Assembly (NCBI GenBank): GCA_905213325.1
Contig: CAJMHW010000002.1
Coordinates: 57,547-121,546 of the forward strand
Length of the DNA stretch: 64,000 bases
Origin: Collinsella aerofaciens
Lineage (GTDB): Bacteria; Actinomycetota; Coriobacteriia; Coriobacteriales; Coriobacteriaceae
Reading direction: 5' to 3'
This document shows, piece after piece, positions 44,473 through 52,462 of this stretch; position 1 is the first letter of the stretch; the number at the start of each line of letters is the position of its first letter. Under the pieces are notes generated by a model. That model was not told where the DNA came from. It made no database searches and saw only the letters and a program-made list of their open reading frames with translations. The position numbers and the translations under genes were made by a program.

Positions 44473-45822
44473 ATGGATACACCGTTGGGCTCCGTGCTCT
44501 ACATCACCCTCGGGTGCGCTAAGAACGAGGTTGACACCGACCGCATGCGTTCTCTTTTGACCGCCGCGGGCTACGAGGAGGCATTCGACCCGCAGGATGC
44601 CGATATCGCCATCGTCAATACTTGCTCGTTCCTCGCCTCCGCAACGTCCGAGAGCATCGAGACCACGCTCGAGCTCGCCAACGAGGTTCAGGACGGCGTT
44701 CGTTCTTGTCCCATCGTCATGTGCGGCTGCGTGCCGTCGCGCTATGGCGATGACCTGCCTGACGAGCTGCCCGAGGTCGCTGCCTTTGTGAAGGCCGACG
44801 AGGAAGATGGCATCGTGGCGGTCATCGATGGCGTGCTGGGTGTCGAGCGTGAGATTGCAGCCTATATCCCGCAGGTCAAACGTACCGTCGAGGGTGCTGT
44901 CGCTTACGTCAAGATTTCCGATGGCTGCAACCGCTTCTGCAGCTTCTGCATGATTCCCTACATCCGCGGCCGCTATCATTCGCGCAATGCCGAGAGCATC
45001 ATCTCCGAGGTGCGCGACCTGGTTTCCGGCGGTGTGCGCGAGATCGTGCTGATCGGCCAGGACACGGGTATTTGGGGCACCGACTTTACTGACGAGGACG
45101 TCGCCGATGGCTCGCCGCGCAATCTGGCGCAGCTGCTGCGTGCCGTCGCCGAGGCCGTGCGCCCGCACAACGTCTGGGTCCGCGTGCTCTATCTGCAGCC
45201 CGAGGGCATGACTGACGAACTCATCGAGACGATTCGCGATACGCCCGAGGTGCTGCCCTATATCGATATCCCCGTGCAGCACTGCGACGCGCGCATCCTT
45301 AAGGCTATGCGCCGTTCTGGTTCGCGCCAGGAGCTCGAGGACCTGTTCCGCGATCTGCGTGAGCGTATCCCCGGCATCGTGATCCGTTCCACGGCCATGG
45401 TCGGCTTCCCGACCGAGACCGACGACGAGTTCCGCGACCTTATCGACTTTATGGACACCGTCGGCTTTGACTACACGAGCGTCTTTGCCTACTCGCAGGA
45501 GGAGGGCAGCCTGGCCGCTAAGATGGAGGGCCAGGTCGACGAAGAGGTCAAGCTCGAGCGCGCCCAGGAGGCCATGGACCTGGCCGAGTCGCTCGGTTTT
45601 GCCGCCACCGCCGCACATGTGGGCGAGCGCGCCCAGGTGATCGTCGACGGTATCGAAGAGACCGAGGATGGCGCCGAGCTGATCGGCCATGCCTGGTTCC
45701 AGGCGCCCGATTCCGATGGCGCGGTGCATCTGGACGCCAGCGAGGCGTCCGTGGGCGATATTCTGACCGTCGAGTTTACCGATAGCTTCTGCTATGAGCT
45801 TATCGGTCATGTTGTGGAGTAG
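44473..45822 (+). CDS. rimO: Ribosomal protein S12 methylthiotransferase RimO
   Basis: Radical SAM enzyme that methylthiolates the conserved aspartate of S12. 449 aa: LGCAKNEVD, NTCSF, MCGCVPSR (first cluster), CNRFCSFCMIPYIRG (SAM cluster, RimO-type), and a C-terminal TRAM domain. ATG 44473 with GAAAGGA 13 nt upstream. The next gene, pgsA, is the usual companion. Confidence 0.95.
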   Translation: MDTPLGSVLYITLGCAKNEVDTDRMRSLLTAAGYEEAFDPQDADIAIVNTCSFLASATSESIETTLELANEVQDGVRSCPIVMCGCVPSRYGDDLPDELPEVAAFVKADEEDGIVAVIDGVLGVEREIAAYIPQVKRTVEGAVAYVKISDGCNRFCSFCMIPYIRGRYHSRNAESIISEVRDLVSGGVREIVLIGQDTGIWGTDFTDEDVADGSPRNLAQLLRAVAEAVRPHNVWVRVLYLQPEGMTDELIETIRDTPEVLPYIDIPVQHCDARILKAMRRSGSRQELEDLFRDLRERIPGIVIRSTAMVGFPTETDDEFRDLIDFMDTVGFDYTSVFAYSQEEGSLAAKMEGQVDEEVKLERAQEAMDLAESLGFAATAAHVGERAQVIVDGIEETEDGAELIGHAWFQAPDSDGAVHLDASEASVGDILTVEFTDSFCYELIGHVVE

Positions 45823-45831
45823 GAGAGCATC

Positions 45832-46470
45832 GTGGCAAACGAGAGCAATAAGGAACTGACGAGTGTCTGGACGCCCGCCAACATCGTGACGTGCGTTCGC
45901 ATCGTCTTTATCCCGGTGTTCATGATCGTGTCGGCGCTTTCTCACACGAGTGTTGCCGGTACGGATTGGAGCACCTTCGACGGCCCGCTCGCCGCCGCTG
46001 CCTTCATTCTGTATGTGATCCTGTCGTGCACCGATAAGGTCGACGGTTATCTGGCGCGTTCGCGCAACGAGATCACCGACTTCGGTAAATTCTTGGACCC
46101 CATCGCCGATAAGCTGCTCGTGTTCTCGGCCCTGCTGCTGTTCTTGGATTTTGGTATGGTGACCGTGTGGTCCGTGTTCATTATCCTGTTCCGCGAGCTG
46201 CTGGTGAGCGCCCTTCGCATGGTCGCGAGTGCGGCCGGTGTGGTCGTTGCGGCCGATAAGCTCGGCAAGTACAAGACGGCAACCACGATGGTCTCCATTT
46301 GCGGTTACCTGTGCGTTTTTGCTATGGCCGGCTTGCACCTTGGCCCGGTGGCGCTGACGCTCGGCATCTACTCGGTGTCGCGCTTCCTGTACGCCGTTGC
46401 CGTTGTCCTGACCGTTATCTCGGGCGCCCAGTACTTCTGGAACTGCCGCAAGATCGTCTTTTCGGTCTAG
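45832..46470 (+). CDS. pgsA: CDP-diacylglycerol-glycerol-3-phosphate 3-phosphatidyltransferase
   Basis: Makes phosphatidylglycerol phosphate in the membrane. 212 aa with about five helices. CDP-alcohol phosphotransferase motif in DKVDGYLARSRNEITDFG followed by KFLDPIADK gives the four metal aspartates. GTG 45832 with AGGAGAG. Followed six bases later by cinA. Confidence 0.94.
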   Translation: MANESNKELTSVWTPANIVTCVRIVFIPVFMIVSALSHTSVAGTDWSTFDGPLAAAAFILYVILSCTDKVDGYLARSRNEITDFGKFLDPIADKLLVFSALLLFLDFGMVTVWSVFIILFRELLVSALRMVASAAGVVVAADKLGKYKTATTMVSICGYLCVFAMAGLHLGPVALTLGIYSVSRFLYAVAVVLTVISGAQYFWNCRKIVFSV

Positions 46471-46476
46471 GTCCTA

Positions 46477-47013
46477 GTGGGTATGACGGACTCTTTTGAG
46501 CAGATTTCCGCACATAACGAGGAGCTGGCGCGTGATATTGTCGAGCGCGCGAGCGCTCGGGGCGTGACGGTTTCGACGGCTGAGTCGCTGACGGCGGGTA
46601 TGATCGCCTCGACGATTGCGGATATCCCGGGCGCCTCGGCGGTGCTGCGTGGCGGTGCGGTGACCTATTGCGATGAGATTAAGCATCGTGTTCTTGGTGT
46701 TGAGCAGGAGACGCTCGACCGCTATACCGCGGTGTCGCATCAGACCGCGCGCGAGATGGCGGTGGGTTCGCTGGAGCTGTACCAGAGCGATATTGCAGTG
46801 AGCGCAACGGGTTATGCCGGCCCCGGCGGTGGCACTGAGGACGATCCGGCGGGCACTTTCTATATTGGCTGGGCGCATCGTTCCGCCGATGGGGGCGTGC
46901 CGGTCGTGGACTCTGTGCGCTGCCACTATGAGGGCGACCGTTCGTGTGTTCGTGCCCATGCGGTCACGGAGGCATTGGGTCGCATTGCCCTTGTGCTCAA
47001 CTCTATGGAATAG
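46477..47013 (+). CDS. cinA: Nicotinamide-nucleotide amidase (CinA C-terminal domain, PncC)
   Basis: Deamidates NMN to NaMN, recycling pyridine nucleotides. 178 aa, the amidase domain only, without the N-terminal MoCF-like domain of full CinA. AESLTAGMIASTIADIPGAS, VTYCDEIKH and SATGYAGPGGG are signatures. GTG 46477 or ATG 46483. It lies just before recA, as in the cinA-recA late-competence operon of streptococci, but here a terminator-like hairpin and 257 bp intervene. Confidence 0.9.
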   Translation: MGMTDSFEQISAHNEELARDIVERASARGVTVSTAESLTAGMIASTIADIPGASAVLRGGAVTYCDEIKHRVLGVEQETLDRYTAVSHQTAREMAVGSLELYQSDIAVSATGYAGPGGGTEDDPAGTFYIGWAHRSADGGVPVVDSVRCHYEGDRSCVRAHAVTEALGRIALVLNSME

Positions 47014-47020
47014 ACGTGTT

Positions 47021-47046
47021 TTAAGGGGCCTCCGAGCCCCTTAATT
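47021..47046 (+). terminator. Hairpin after cinA, probable terminator
   Basis: TTAAGGGGC (47021-47029) pairs with GCCCCTTAA (47036-47044), loop CTCCGA. The downstream T tract is short. Confidence 0.6.
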
Positions 47047-47119
47047 GTGGAGATAGGGACCTTAGGCTCATTTGGCGTTTGTGCTGGTTGTAGATGTTTT
47101 TTTGCCTGCCTTGTTCATA

Positions 47120-47179
47120 TTTGGTCCTTTGTGGTCAAGCATTTGGTCAGTGTTTGGTCGGCGTTTGGTTGGGTTTTGG
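47120..47179 (+). promoter_or_regulatory. Iterated TTTGGTC motif upstream of recA
   Basis: TTTGGTC or close variants begin at 47120, 47130, 47142, 47153, 47164 and 47175, with spacings of 10, 12, 11, 11 and 11 bp, on one helix face. The block ends 91 bp before the recA start. The same motif occurs before comEA. Confidence 0.6.
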
Positions 47180-47218
47180 AAAGACCGCCTGCATATGATT
47201 GGCCTGAACGGTTGACCA

Positions 47219-47232
47219 CGAACAGCCGTTCG
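47219..47232. promoter_or_regulatory. LexA (SOS) box of recA
   Basis: CGAACAGCCGTTCG is a perfect match to the Gram-positive/actinobacterial box CGAAC-N4-GTTCG, 39 nt upstream of the recA start. Confidence 0.9.
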
Positions 47233-47270
47233 TTTATTATCGATGCAGGTTGTTAAGAGGAGGGCTATTC

Positions 47271-48419
47271 ATGGCCAAGAATTCAGGTCCCGTACGTACC
47301 GTTCATGCTCGCACGACGGGTAAAGAGCGCGATGAGATGATCGCCACCACCAAGGCCGAGATCGAGAAGAAATTCGGCCAGGGTTCCATCATGAGGTACG
47401 GCGACGGTGGTCCCGAGCTCGAGGTCGAGGCCATTCCCACGGGCGCCCTGGCCCTCGATGCCGCGCTGGGTATCGGCGGCGTGCCGCGCGGCCGTATCGT
47501 CGAGATTTACGGTCCTGAGTCCTCCGGTAAGACGACGCTTTCGCTCGAGATCCTGGCCGAGGCCCAGGCAATGGGTGGCGTTGTGGCATTTATCGATGCC
47601 GAGCACGCGCTTGATCCCACGTATGCCGCGCGCATCGGCGTGGATATCGACGAGGTGCTCATTTCCCAGCCCGATACGGGCGAGCAGGCGCTTGAGATTG
47701 TTGACATGCTCGTGCGTTCCGGCGCCATCGATGCCATCGTCGTCGACTCCGTCGCCGCGCTGACCCCGCGTGCCGAGATCGAGGGAGAAATCGGCGATAC
47801 TACGGTCGGTCTTCAGGCTCGCCTAATGAGTCAGGCGCTCCGCAAGCTCGCCGGCTCGCTGTCCAAGTCCAACACGACGTGCATCTTCATTAACCAGCTG
47901 CGTGAGAAGATCGGCGTCATGTTCGGCAACCCCGAGACTACGACGGGCGGCCGCGCCCTTAAGTTCTTCTCTTCGGTGCGTATCGACATTCGCCGTATCG
48001 ACAGCATTAAGCTTAAGGACGAGGTTATCGGTAACCGCGTGCGCGCCAAGGTCGTTAAGAACAAGGTGGCAGCTCCGTTCCGTTCTGCTGAGTTCGACAT
48101 CATGTACGGTACGGGCATCTCTAAGGAGGGCTCAATTCTGGACATGGCTGTCGAGTGCGGCATCTGCAAGAAGATGGGCTCCTGGTTTGCCTATGGCGAG
48201 GACAAGCTTGGCAACGGTCGAGAGGCCGCCAAGGCTTTCCTGCGCGAACACCCCGATTGCGCCGACGAGATTGAGCATAAGGTCCGCCTTGCCTGCGGAC
48301 TTGAGTTTGATGACGATGCTCCGTCCGAGGTCGAGCTGACCGATCAGCCTGCGCCTGAGGAGTTTGACGAGCTTTACGCCATCGATGGTTCCGCCATGCT
48401 CGATGATGACGACGAGTAG
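47271..48419 (+). CDS. recA: Recombinase RecA
   Basis: Strand-exchange ATPase for homologous recombination and co-protease for LexA. 382 aa. Walker A GPESSGKT at residues 81-88, [17 protein letters not shown] (Walker B region and loop 1), [13 protein letters not shown], and an acidic C-terminal tail. The N terminus is about 15-20 residues longer than in E. coli. ATG 47271 follows AAGAGGAGG. Control elements visible: an SOS box at 47219 and an iterated motif at 47120-47179. recX follows 11 bp later. Confidence 0.98.
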   Translation: MAKNSGPVRTVHARTTGKERDEMIATTKAEIEKKFGQGSIMRYGDGGPELEVEAIPTGALALDAALGIGGVPRGRIVEIYGPESSGKTTLSLEILAEAQAMGGVVAFIDAEHALDPTYAARIGVDIDEVLISQPDTGEQALEIVDMLVRSGAIDAIVVDSVAALTPRAEIEGEIGDTTVGLQARLMSQALRKLAGSLSKSNTTCIFINQLREKIGVMFGNPETTTGGRALKFFSSVRIDIRRIDSIKLKDEVIGNRVRAKVVKNKVAAPFRSAEFDIMYGTGISKEGSILDMAVECGICKKMGSWFAYGEDKLGNGREAAKAFLREHPDCADEIEHKVRLACGLEFDDDAPSEVELTDQPAPEEFDELYAIDGSAMLDDDDE

Positions 48420-48430
48420 CGGTTACGCTC

Positions 48431-49123
48431 ATGTCGTATACGGTGACCGAGGCCACGGCCTTCTTTCCCGATAAGAAGGCGGCTTCCTCGTTCTCGAGCG
48501 GGTATGCGTCCAAAAAGCCTTGCGCACATATCGATTGTGAGCTTGAGGGCGGTTTTGAGCGGTCCATTTGGATTCCCGTGCGGGTCGCGCGGCTGTATGT
48601 CAAAAACCGCCCCGATCTTCCCTGTGATTGGGACAACTTTCGTGAGGCGGTGCAGCTCATCGAGGGTAAATGTGCACTTACCATGGTGACCGAGATGCTA
48701 TCGCGCCGCGACCATGCGACGGGTGAGGTCCGTGACAAGCTGGCTCGCTACGGCTTTCACCAGCCCGCGATCGATTTCGCCGTCGAGCGCGCCACAGAGT
48801 ATCACTTTTTAGACGAGAACCGCTTTTGCTCGTACTTTATCGAGGAGCGCAAGCGGCGCGGTTGGGGACAGCGCAAAATCGAGACCGAGCTCAAGCGCCG
48901 TCATGTCGTGCTCGATGACATTCCCGGTTATCCCGAGGATTATTTTGCCGTCGAAGACGATTTGGCGCGTGCGTCAGCCCTGCTCGCCAAGCGGCGTGTT
49001 CCAGAGACGCGCGGATTCGAAAAACTGGTTCGGTTTTTGATGGGCAAGGGCTTCTCGTATCACATCGCCGCCGATGCCGTTAAGGCACGTCTCGATGCCG
49101 AACGCGAGAAATGTGCGGTTTAG
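48431..49123 (+). CDS. recX: Regulatory protein RecX
   Basis: Inhibitor that caps RecA filaments. 230 aa. The central three-helix repeats are seen in LTMVTEMLSRRDHATGEVRDKL, YHFLDENRFCSYFIEERKRRGWGQRKIETEL and the C-terminal FEKLVRFLMGKGFSYHIAADAV. About 80 N-terminal residues precede the usual core and are less conserved. Immediately downstream of recA and probably in the same mRNA. Confidence 0.92.
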   Translation: MSYTVTEATAFFPDKKAASSFSSGYASKKPCAHIDCELEGGFERSIWIPVRVARLYVKNRPDLPCDWDNFREAVQLIEGKCALTMVTEMLSRRDHATGEVRDKLARYGFHQPAIDFAVERATEYHFLDENRFCSYFIEERKRRGWGQRKIETELKRRHVVLDDIPGYPEDYFAVEDDLARASALLAKRRVPETRGFEKLVRFLMGKGFSYHIAADAVKARLDAEREKCAV

Positions 49124-49137
49124 GCGTATGCGCTTTG

Positions 49138-49187
49138 TGGCCCTGCCGTTCACCGCGTTTTAGCCGCCGTGCCGGGGCCATTTATTT
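49138..49187 (+). terminator. Possible terminator after recX
   Basis: TGGCCC (49138-49143) pairs with GGGCCA (49175-49180) around an imperfect inner stem (CACCGCG with CGCCGTG), then TTTATTT. The T run overlaps the -35 of the next promoter. Confidence 0.5.
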
Positions 49188-49214
49188 GACAGTTGTTGTG
49201 GTTCAACGTACGAT
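49186..49214 (+). promoter_or_regulatory. Promoter of rny
   Basis: TTGACA (49186-49191), exactly 17 bp, TACGAT (49209-49214). The mRNA leader would be about 160 nt. Confidence 0.75.
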
Positions 49215-49319
49215 AAACACTGTCATTTGCTTTGTGATATGTGCTCATCTGTGATGAGTTTGTTTATATGTTTATCTGTATCCGACCCGCATAAGCTGCG
49301 CCCATATTACTCAAATGTC

Positions 49320-49345
49320 GCGAGCCGTTCGTAAGGACGGTTCGC
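49320..49345 (+). other. Stem-loop in the rny leader
   Basis: GCGAGCCGT (49320-49328) pairs with ACGGTTCGC (49337-49345), one G-T pair, 8-nt loop, then TTTGTTG. It lies 35 nt before the rny start and could attenuate or protect the mRNA. Confidence 0.45.
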
Positions 49346-49380
49346 TTTGTTGTGTAACGAATCCATAAAAAGGAGTGAGC

Positions 49381-50931
49381 ATGCCTATCATCGCAGCGCT
49401 CGTTGGCATCGTTTTGGGTGCCATCGCCGCCATTGCCTACATGCGCACCGCCAAGCAGGGTAGTCTTCACGAGGCCGACGAAAAGATTCAGTCGGCACAC
49501 GCGCAGGCTGAGTCCCTGATCGGTGATGCTAAGCGTCAGGCCGAGACCCTCAAAAAAGAGGCTCTGCTCGAGGCTAAAGAGGAGATCATCAAGAACAAGC
49601 AGGCCGCCGAGGCCGAGGACAAGCAGCGTAAGAGCGAGATTCGTACGCTCGAGAACCGTGTGATGCAGCGCGAGGAGTCCCTCGATCGCCGAAACGACGC
49701 TCTCGACAAGCGTGAGCACCAGCTGTCCAGCCAGGCCGGTCAGGTCGAGAAACGCTCCCGCGAGCTTGAGGAGCTCTGCGCCAAGCAGACCTCCGAGCTC
49801 GAGCGTATCGCCGACCTGACCCGCGAGGATGCCCACAAGGAGCTCCTCGATAAGGTTCGCGGCGAGGTCACCCACGAGGCCGCCACGATCATTCGCGAGT
49901 CCGAGCAGCAGGTTCGCGCCGAGTGCCACAAGACCGCCCAGGAGATTCTGTCCCTGGCGATTCAGCGCTGCGCTGCCGACCACACAGCCGAGGTCACCGT
50001 TACCTCCGTGCACATTCCCTCTGATGACCTCAAGGGCCGTATCATCGGTCGCGAGGGTCGCAACATCCGGACCTTCGAGCAGGTTTCCGGCGTCAACCTC
50101 GTGATTGACGACACGCCCGAGACCGTCGTTCTTTCGAGCTTCGACCCGGTCCGTCGTGAGACCGCCCGTGTTGCCCTCGAGAACCTCATCGCCGACGGCC
50201 GCATTCACCCCGCCCGCATCGAGGAGATGTATCACAAGGCTGCCGACCTGGTTCAGCAGCGCGTGCGCGAGGCTGGCGAGCAGGCTGCCTTCGATACCGG
50301 CATTCACGACCTGCACCCCGAGATCGTCAAGACCCTTGGTGCCCTGCGCTACCGTACCTCGTTTGGTCAGAACGTGCTTCAGCACTCCCTCGAAGTCTCT
50401 GACCTGTGCGGCGTGATGGCTTCCGAGCTTGGCCTGGACGTTGTGACCGCCAAGCGCGCCGGCCTGCTGCACGACCTGGGCAAGGCAATTGACCACGACG
50501 TCGAGGGTCCGCATGCCGTCATCGGCGCCGAGCTTGCCCGCCGTTATGGCGAGAAGCCCGTTATCGTTCATGCTATCGAGGCTCACCATGCCGATGTCGA
50601 CCCTAACACGGTGCTCGATGTCCTGGTACAGGCCGCTGATGCTGTCTCTGCTTCTCGCCCCGGTGCCCGTCGCGAGTCTGCCGAGAACTACATCAAGCGT
50701 CTCGAGAAGCTCGAGGAGATCGCCAACTCCCATGAAGGCGTCGAGCGTACCTATGCCATGCAGGCTGGTCGCGAGGTACACGTCATGGTTCAGCCGGACA
50801 AGATCTCCGATGCCCAGTCCACGGTCCTGGCTCACGATATCGCCCATCAGATCGAGGAAGAGATGGAGTATCCCGGTCAGGTGCGCGTCGTCGTGATTCG
50901 CGAGAGCCGCGCTGTCGATATCGCTAAATAA
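49381..50931 (+). CDS. rny: Ribonuclease Y
   Basis: Membrane-bound endoribonuclease that starts mRNA turnover. 516 aa: one N-terminal membrane helix ([19 protein letters not shown]), a long coiled coil (about 25-170), KH domain ([21 protein letters not shown]), and HD domain with [10 protein letters not shown] and [14 protein letters not shown] 49381 sits five bases after AAAAGGAG; an in-frame GTG at 49375 falls inside that site. Followed two bases later by an ATPase gene. Confidence 0.95.
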   Translation: MPIIAALVGIVLGAIAAIAYMRTAKQGSLHEADEKIQSAHAQAESLIGDAKRQAETLKKEALLEAKEEIIKNKQAAEAEDKQRKSEIRTLENRVMQREESLDRRNDALDKREHQLSSQAGQVEKRSRELEELCAKQTSELERIADLTREDAHKELLDKVRGEVTHEAATIIRESEQQVRAECHKTAQEILSLAIQRCAADHTAEVTVTSVHIPSDDLKGRIIGREGRNIRTFEQVSGVNLVIDDTPETVVLSSFDPVRRETARVALENLIADGRIHPARIEEMYHKAADLVQQRVREAGEQAAFDTGIHDLHPEIVKTLGALRYRTSFGQNVLQHSLEVSDLCGVMASELGLDVVTAKRAGLLHDLGKAIDHDVEGPHAVIGAELARRYGEKPVIVHAIEAHHADVDPNTVLDVLVQAADAVSASRPGARRESAENYIKRLEKLEEIANSHEGVERTYAMQAGREVHVMVQPDKISDAQSTVLAHDIAHQIEEEMEYPGQVRVVVIRESRAVDIAK

Positions 50932-50932
50932 C

Positions 50933-52018
50933 ATGAGCGACGCGAACGAGCTCATCTCATTTATCGCGTCGATGTCGGGGGAGGGCAACCTTCGCGTCGA
51001 GGAGAACCTTGGCGAGGGGTATGTCCGCCTCCGCGTTTCGGAGGCCGAGCGGCGCCAGGCAAAGCACGACATTCAGCATGTCGAGGATATCGTCATCGAA
51101 ATGCTCCGTAATGCTCGCGATGCTGGTGCCGACAAGGTCTATCTCGCCACGACCAAGGAAGATGGCGTCCGCACGCTTGTCTTTCTGGATAACGGTTCGG
51201 GCGTTCCGCAGGATATGCAAGAGCGAATCTTCGATGCCCGCGTTACCTCCAAGCTCGAGAGCATGAAGATGGACCGTTGGGGCGTTCACGGTCGTGGCAT
51301 GGCATTGTTTTCGATCAAGCAGAACACTGACGAGGCCCGTGTGGTCACGTCTGGTGTCGACCTTGGCTCGGCCTTTAAGGTGAGCGTTGCGGCCGACCGC
51401 CTCAGTGAGCGTGCCGATCAGTCCAGCTGGCCCCAGGCCGTCAGGGATGAGGACGGACGTTATGTCTGTGCTCGCGGCCCGCATAATATTATTCGCGCTG
51501 CTTGTGAGTTTGCGCTCGAGGAGTTGTGTGGTTGCGATGTCTATCTTGGTTCTCCGTCTGAGATTGCCGCGACCCTTTATGCTCAGGCGTCAAGTCGGCT
51601 CGATACGTCGCGTCTCCTGTTCATTGATGACGAGAGTGAGCTTCCGGTTGTCGATCGTTTAGGCCTTGCCTCTGATGCCGAGGACTTTATCCGTATCTGT
51701 TCGGGTTTGGGTCTTGAGATGTCCGAGCGCACTGCTCATCGCATTTTGGCAGGGCAGATTAAGCCCGTTCGCGGTGTGACCGCGCGTCTGCTGCGCGAGC
51801 GTGATTCGTCCTCGCATGCGCCGGCTCCTGTCGATCTTGCGAAGGATCGTCGCGGGCTACGTATTGCCAAGGATGACATGGCACAGTTTTCGCGTGCTGT
51901 GGAGCGTGACTTTAATGACCTTGCCGCCCGGTACTATCTCAACCTTTGTGGCGACCCAAAGATTCGTGTTTCGCGTGATCGAATCACTGTGACCTTCGAT
52001 CTTGCCAAAGAGGAATAG
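50933..52018 (+). CDS. GHKL-type ATP-binding protein, function unknown
   Basis: 361 aa, soluble. The Bergerat ATP fold is clear: N box EDIVIEMLRNARDAGAD (51-67), G1 DNGSGVP (86-92) and G2 GVHGRGMALFSIKQN (117-131). There is no histidine-phosphorylation domain and no MutL or gyrase C-terminal domain. The C-terminal half (about 240-300) holds a helix-rich segment, DFIRICSGLGLEMSERTAHRIL, resembling a small DNA- or protein-binding helical unit. It begins one base after the rny stop and lies before spoVS, so its job may relate to either. I do not recognise the family. Confidence 0.7.
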   Translation: MSDANELISFIASMSGEGNLRVEENLGEGYVRLRVSEAERRQAKHDIQHVEDIVIEMLRNARDAGADKVYLATTKEDGVRTLVFLDNGSGVPQDMQERIFDARVTSKLESMKMDRWGVHGRGMALFSIKQNTDEARVVTSGVDLGSAFKVSVAADRLSERADQSSWPQAVRDEDGRYVCARGPHNIIRAACEFALEELCGCDVYLGSPSEIAATLYAQASSRLDTSRLLFIDDESELPVVDRLGLASDAEDFIRICSGLGLEMSERTAHRILAGQIKPVRGVTARLLRERDSSSHAPAPVDLAKDRRGLRIAKDDMAQFSRAVERDFNDLAARYYLNLCGDPKIRVSRDRITVTFDLAKEE

Positions 52019-52024
52019 TGCCTT

Positions 52025-52042
52025 TACCGAGTCCACTCGGTA
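52025..52042. promoter_or_regulatory. 18-bp palindrome upstream of spoVS
   Basis: TACCGAGT-CC-ACTCGGTA, perfect 8-bp arms, starting 6 bases after the previous stop; it overlaps a TACGAT hexamer (52041-52046) that may be a -10. A 2-nt centre favours a protein-binding operator over an RNA hairpin. Confidence 0.5.
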
Positions 52043-52092
52043 CGATACAGTTATTGCAGTTAAAACGTACTTTTAAACGCAGGAGTTTCTTC

Positions 52093-52410
52093 ATGGATTG
52101 CCTGAAGGTATCAAGCAAATCATCGCCCGCGTCCGTTGCCGGCGCCATCGCCGGCATGGTCAAGGATGGTGTACCCGTCAACATCCAGTGTGTCGGCGCT
52201 GGTGCTGTCAACCAGGCCATTAAGGCCGTGGCTATCGCGCGCGGTTTTTTGATTCCAACCGGTTTTGATATTTCCTGCGCGCCCGTGTTCTCCGACATCC
52301 TCATTAACGGGGAGTCGCGCACGGCCATTCGCCTTTCTATCTACGTTCACCAGATCAATCGAGCTGCTATGGATAACGTCGTCATGGATGATGTTAAGCC
52401 TGTGGCATAG
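52093..52410 (+). CDS. spoVS: Stage V sporulation protein S family protein
   Basis: 105 aa, Alba-like fold, probably nucleic-acid binding. CLKVSSKSSPASVAGAIAGM, GAGAVNQAIKAVAIARGFL and SRTAIRLSIYV match SpoVS. The family also occurs in non-sporulating bacteria, so it need not mean sporulation; no spore gene is seen here. CAGGAG precedes the ATG at 52093. The C terminus is about 15 residues longer than in Bacillus. Confidence 0.93.
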   Translation: MDCLKVSSKSSPASVAGAIAGMVKDGVPVNIQCVGAGAVNQAIKAVAIARGFLIPTGFDISCAPVFSDILINGESRTAIRLSIYVHQINRAAMDNVVMDDVKPVA

Positions 52411-52462
52411 CTTCTGCTTGCCTCGATTCGCCCCCCCCTCTCCATCGTTAGGACTTATGCAC

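Noticed and set aside
47021..47046. cinA-recA as a single operon
   Set aside because: A hairpin, 257 bp of regulatory sequence and an SOS box separate them, so recA has its own promoter; limited read-through is still possible.
52431..52438. Run of eight C before miaB as a phase-variable tract
   Set aside because: It lies outside coding sequence, 25 bases before the start and not between promoter hexamers that I can identify; one short run is weak evidence.
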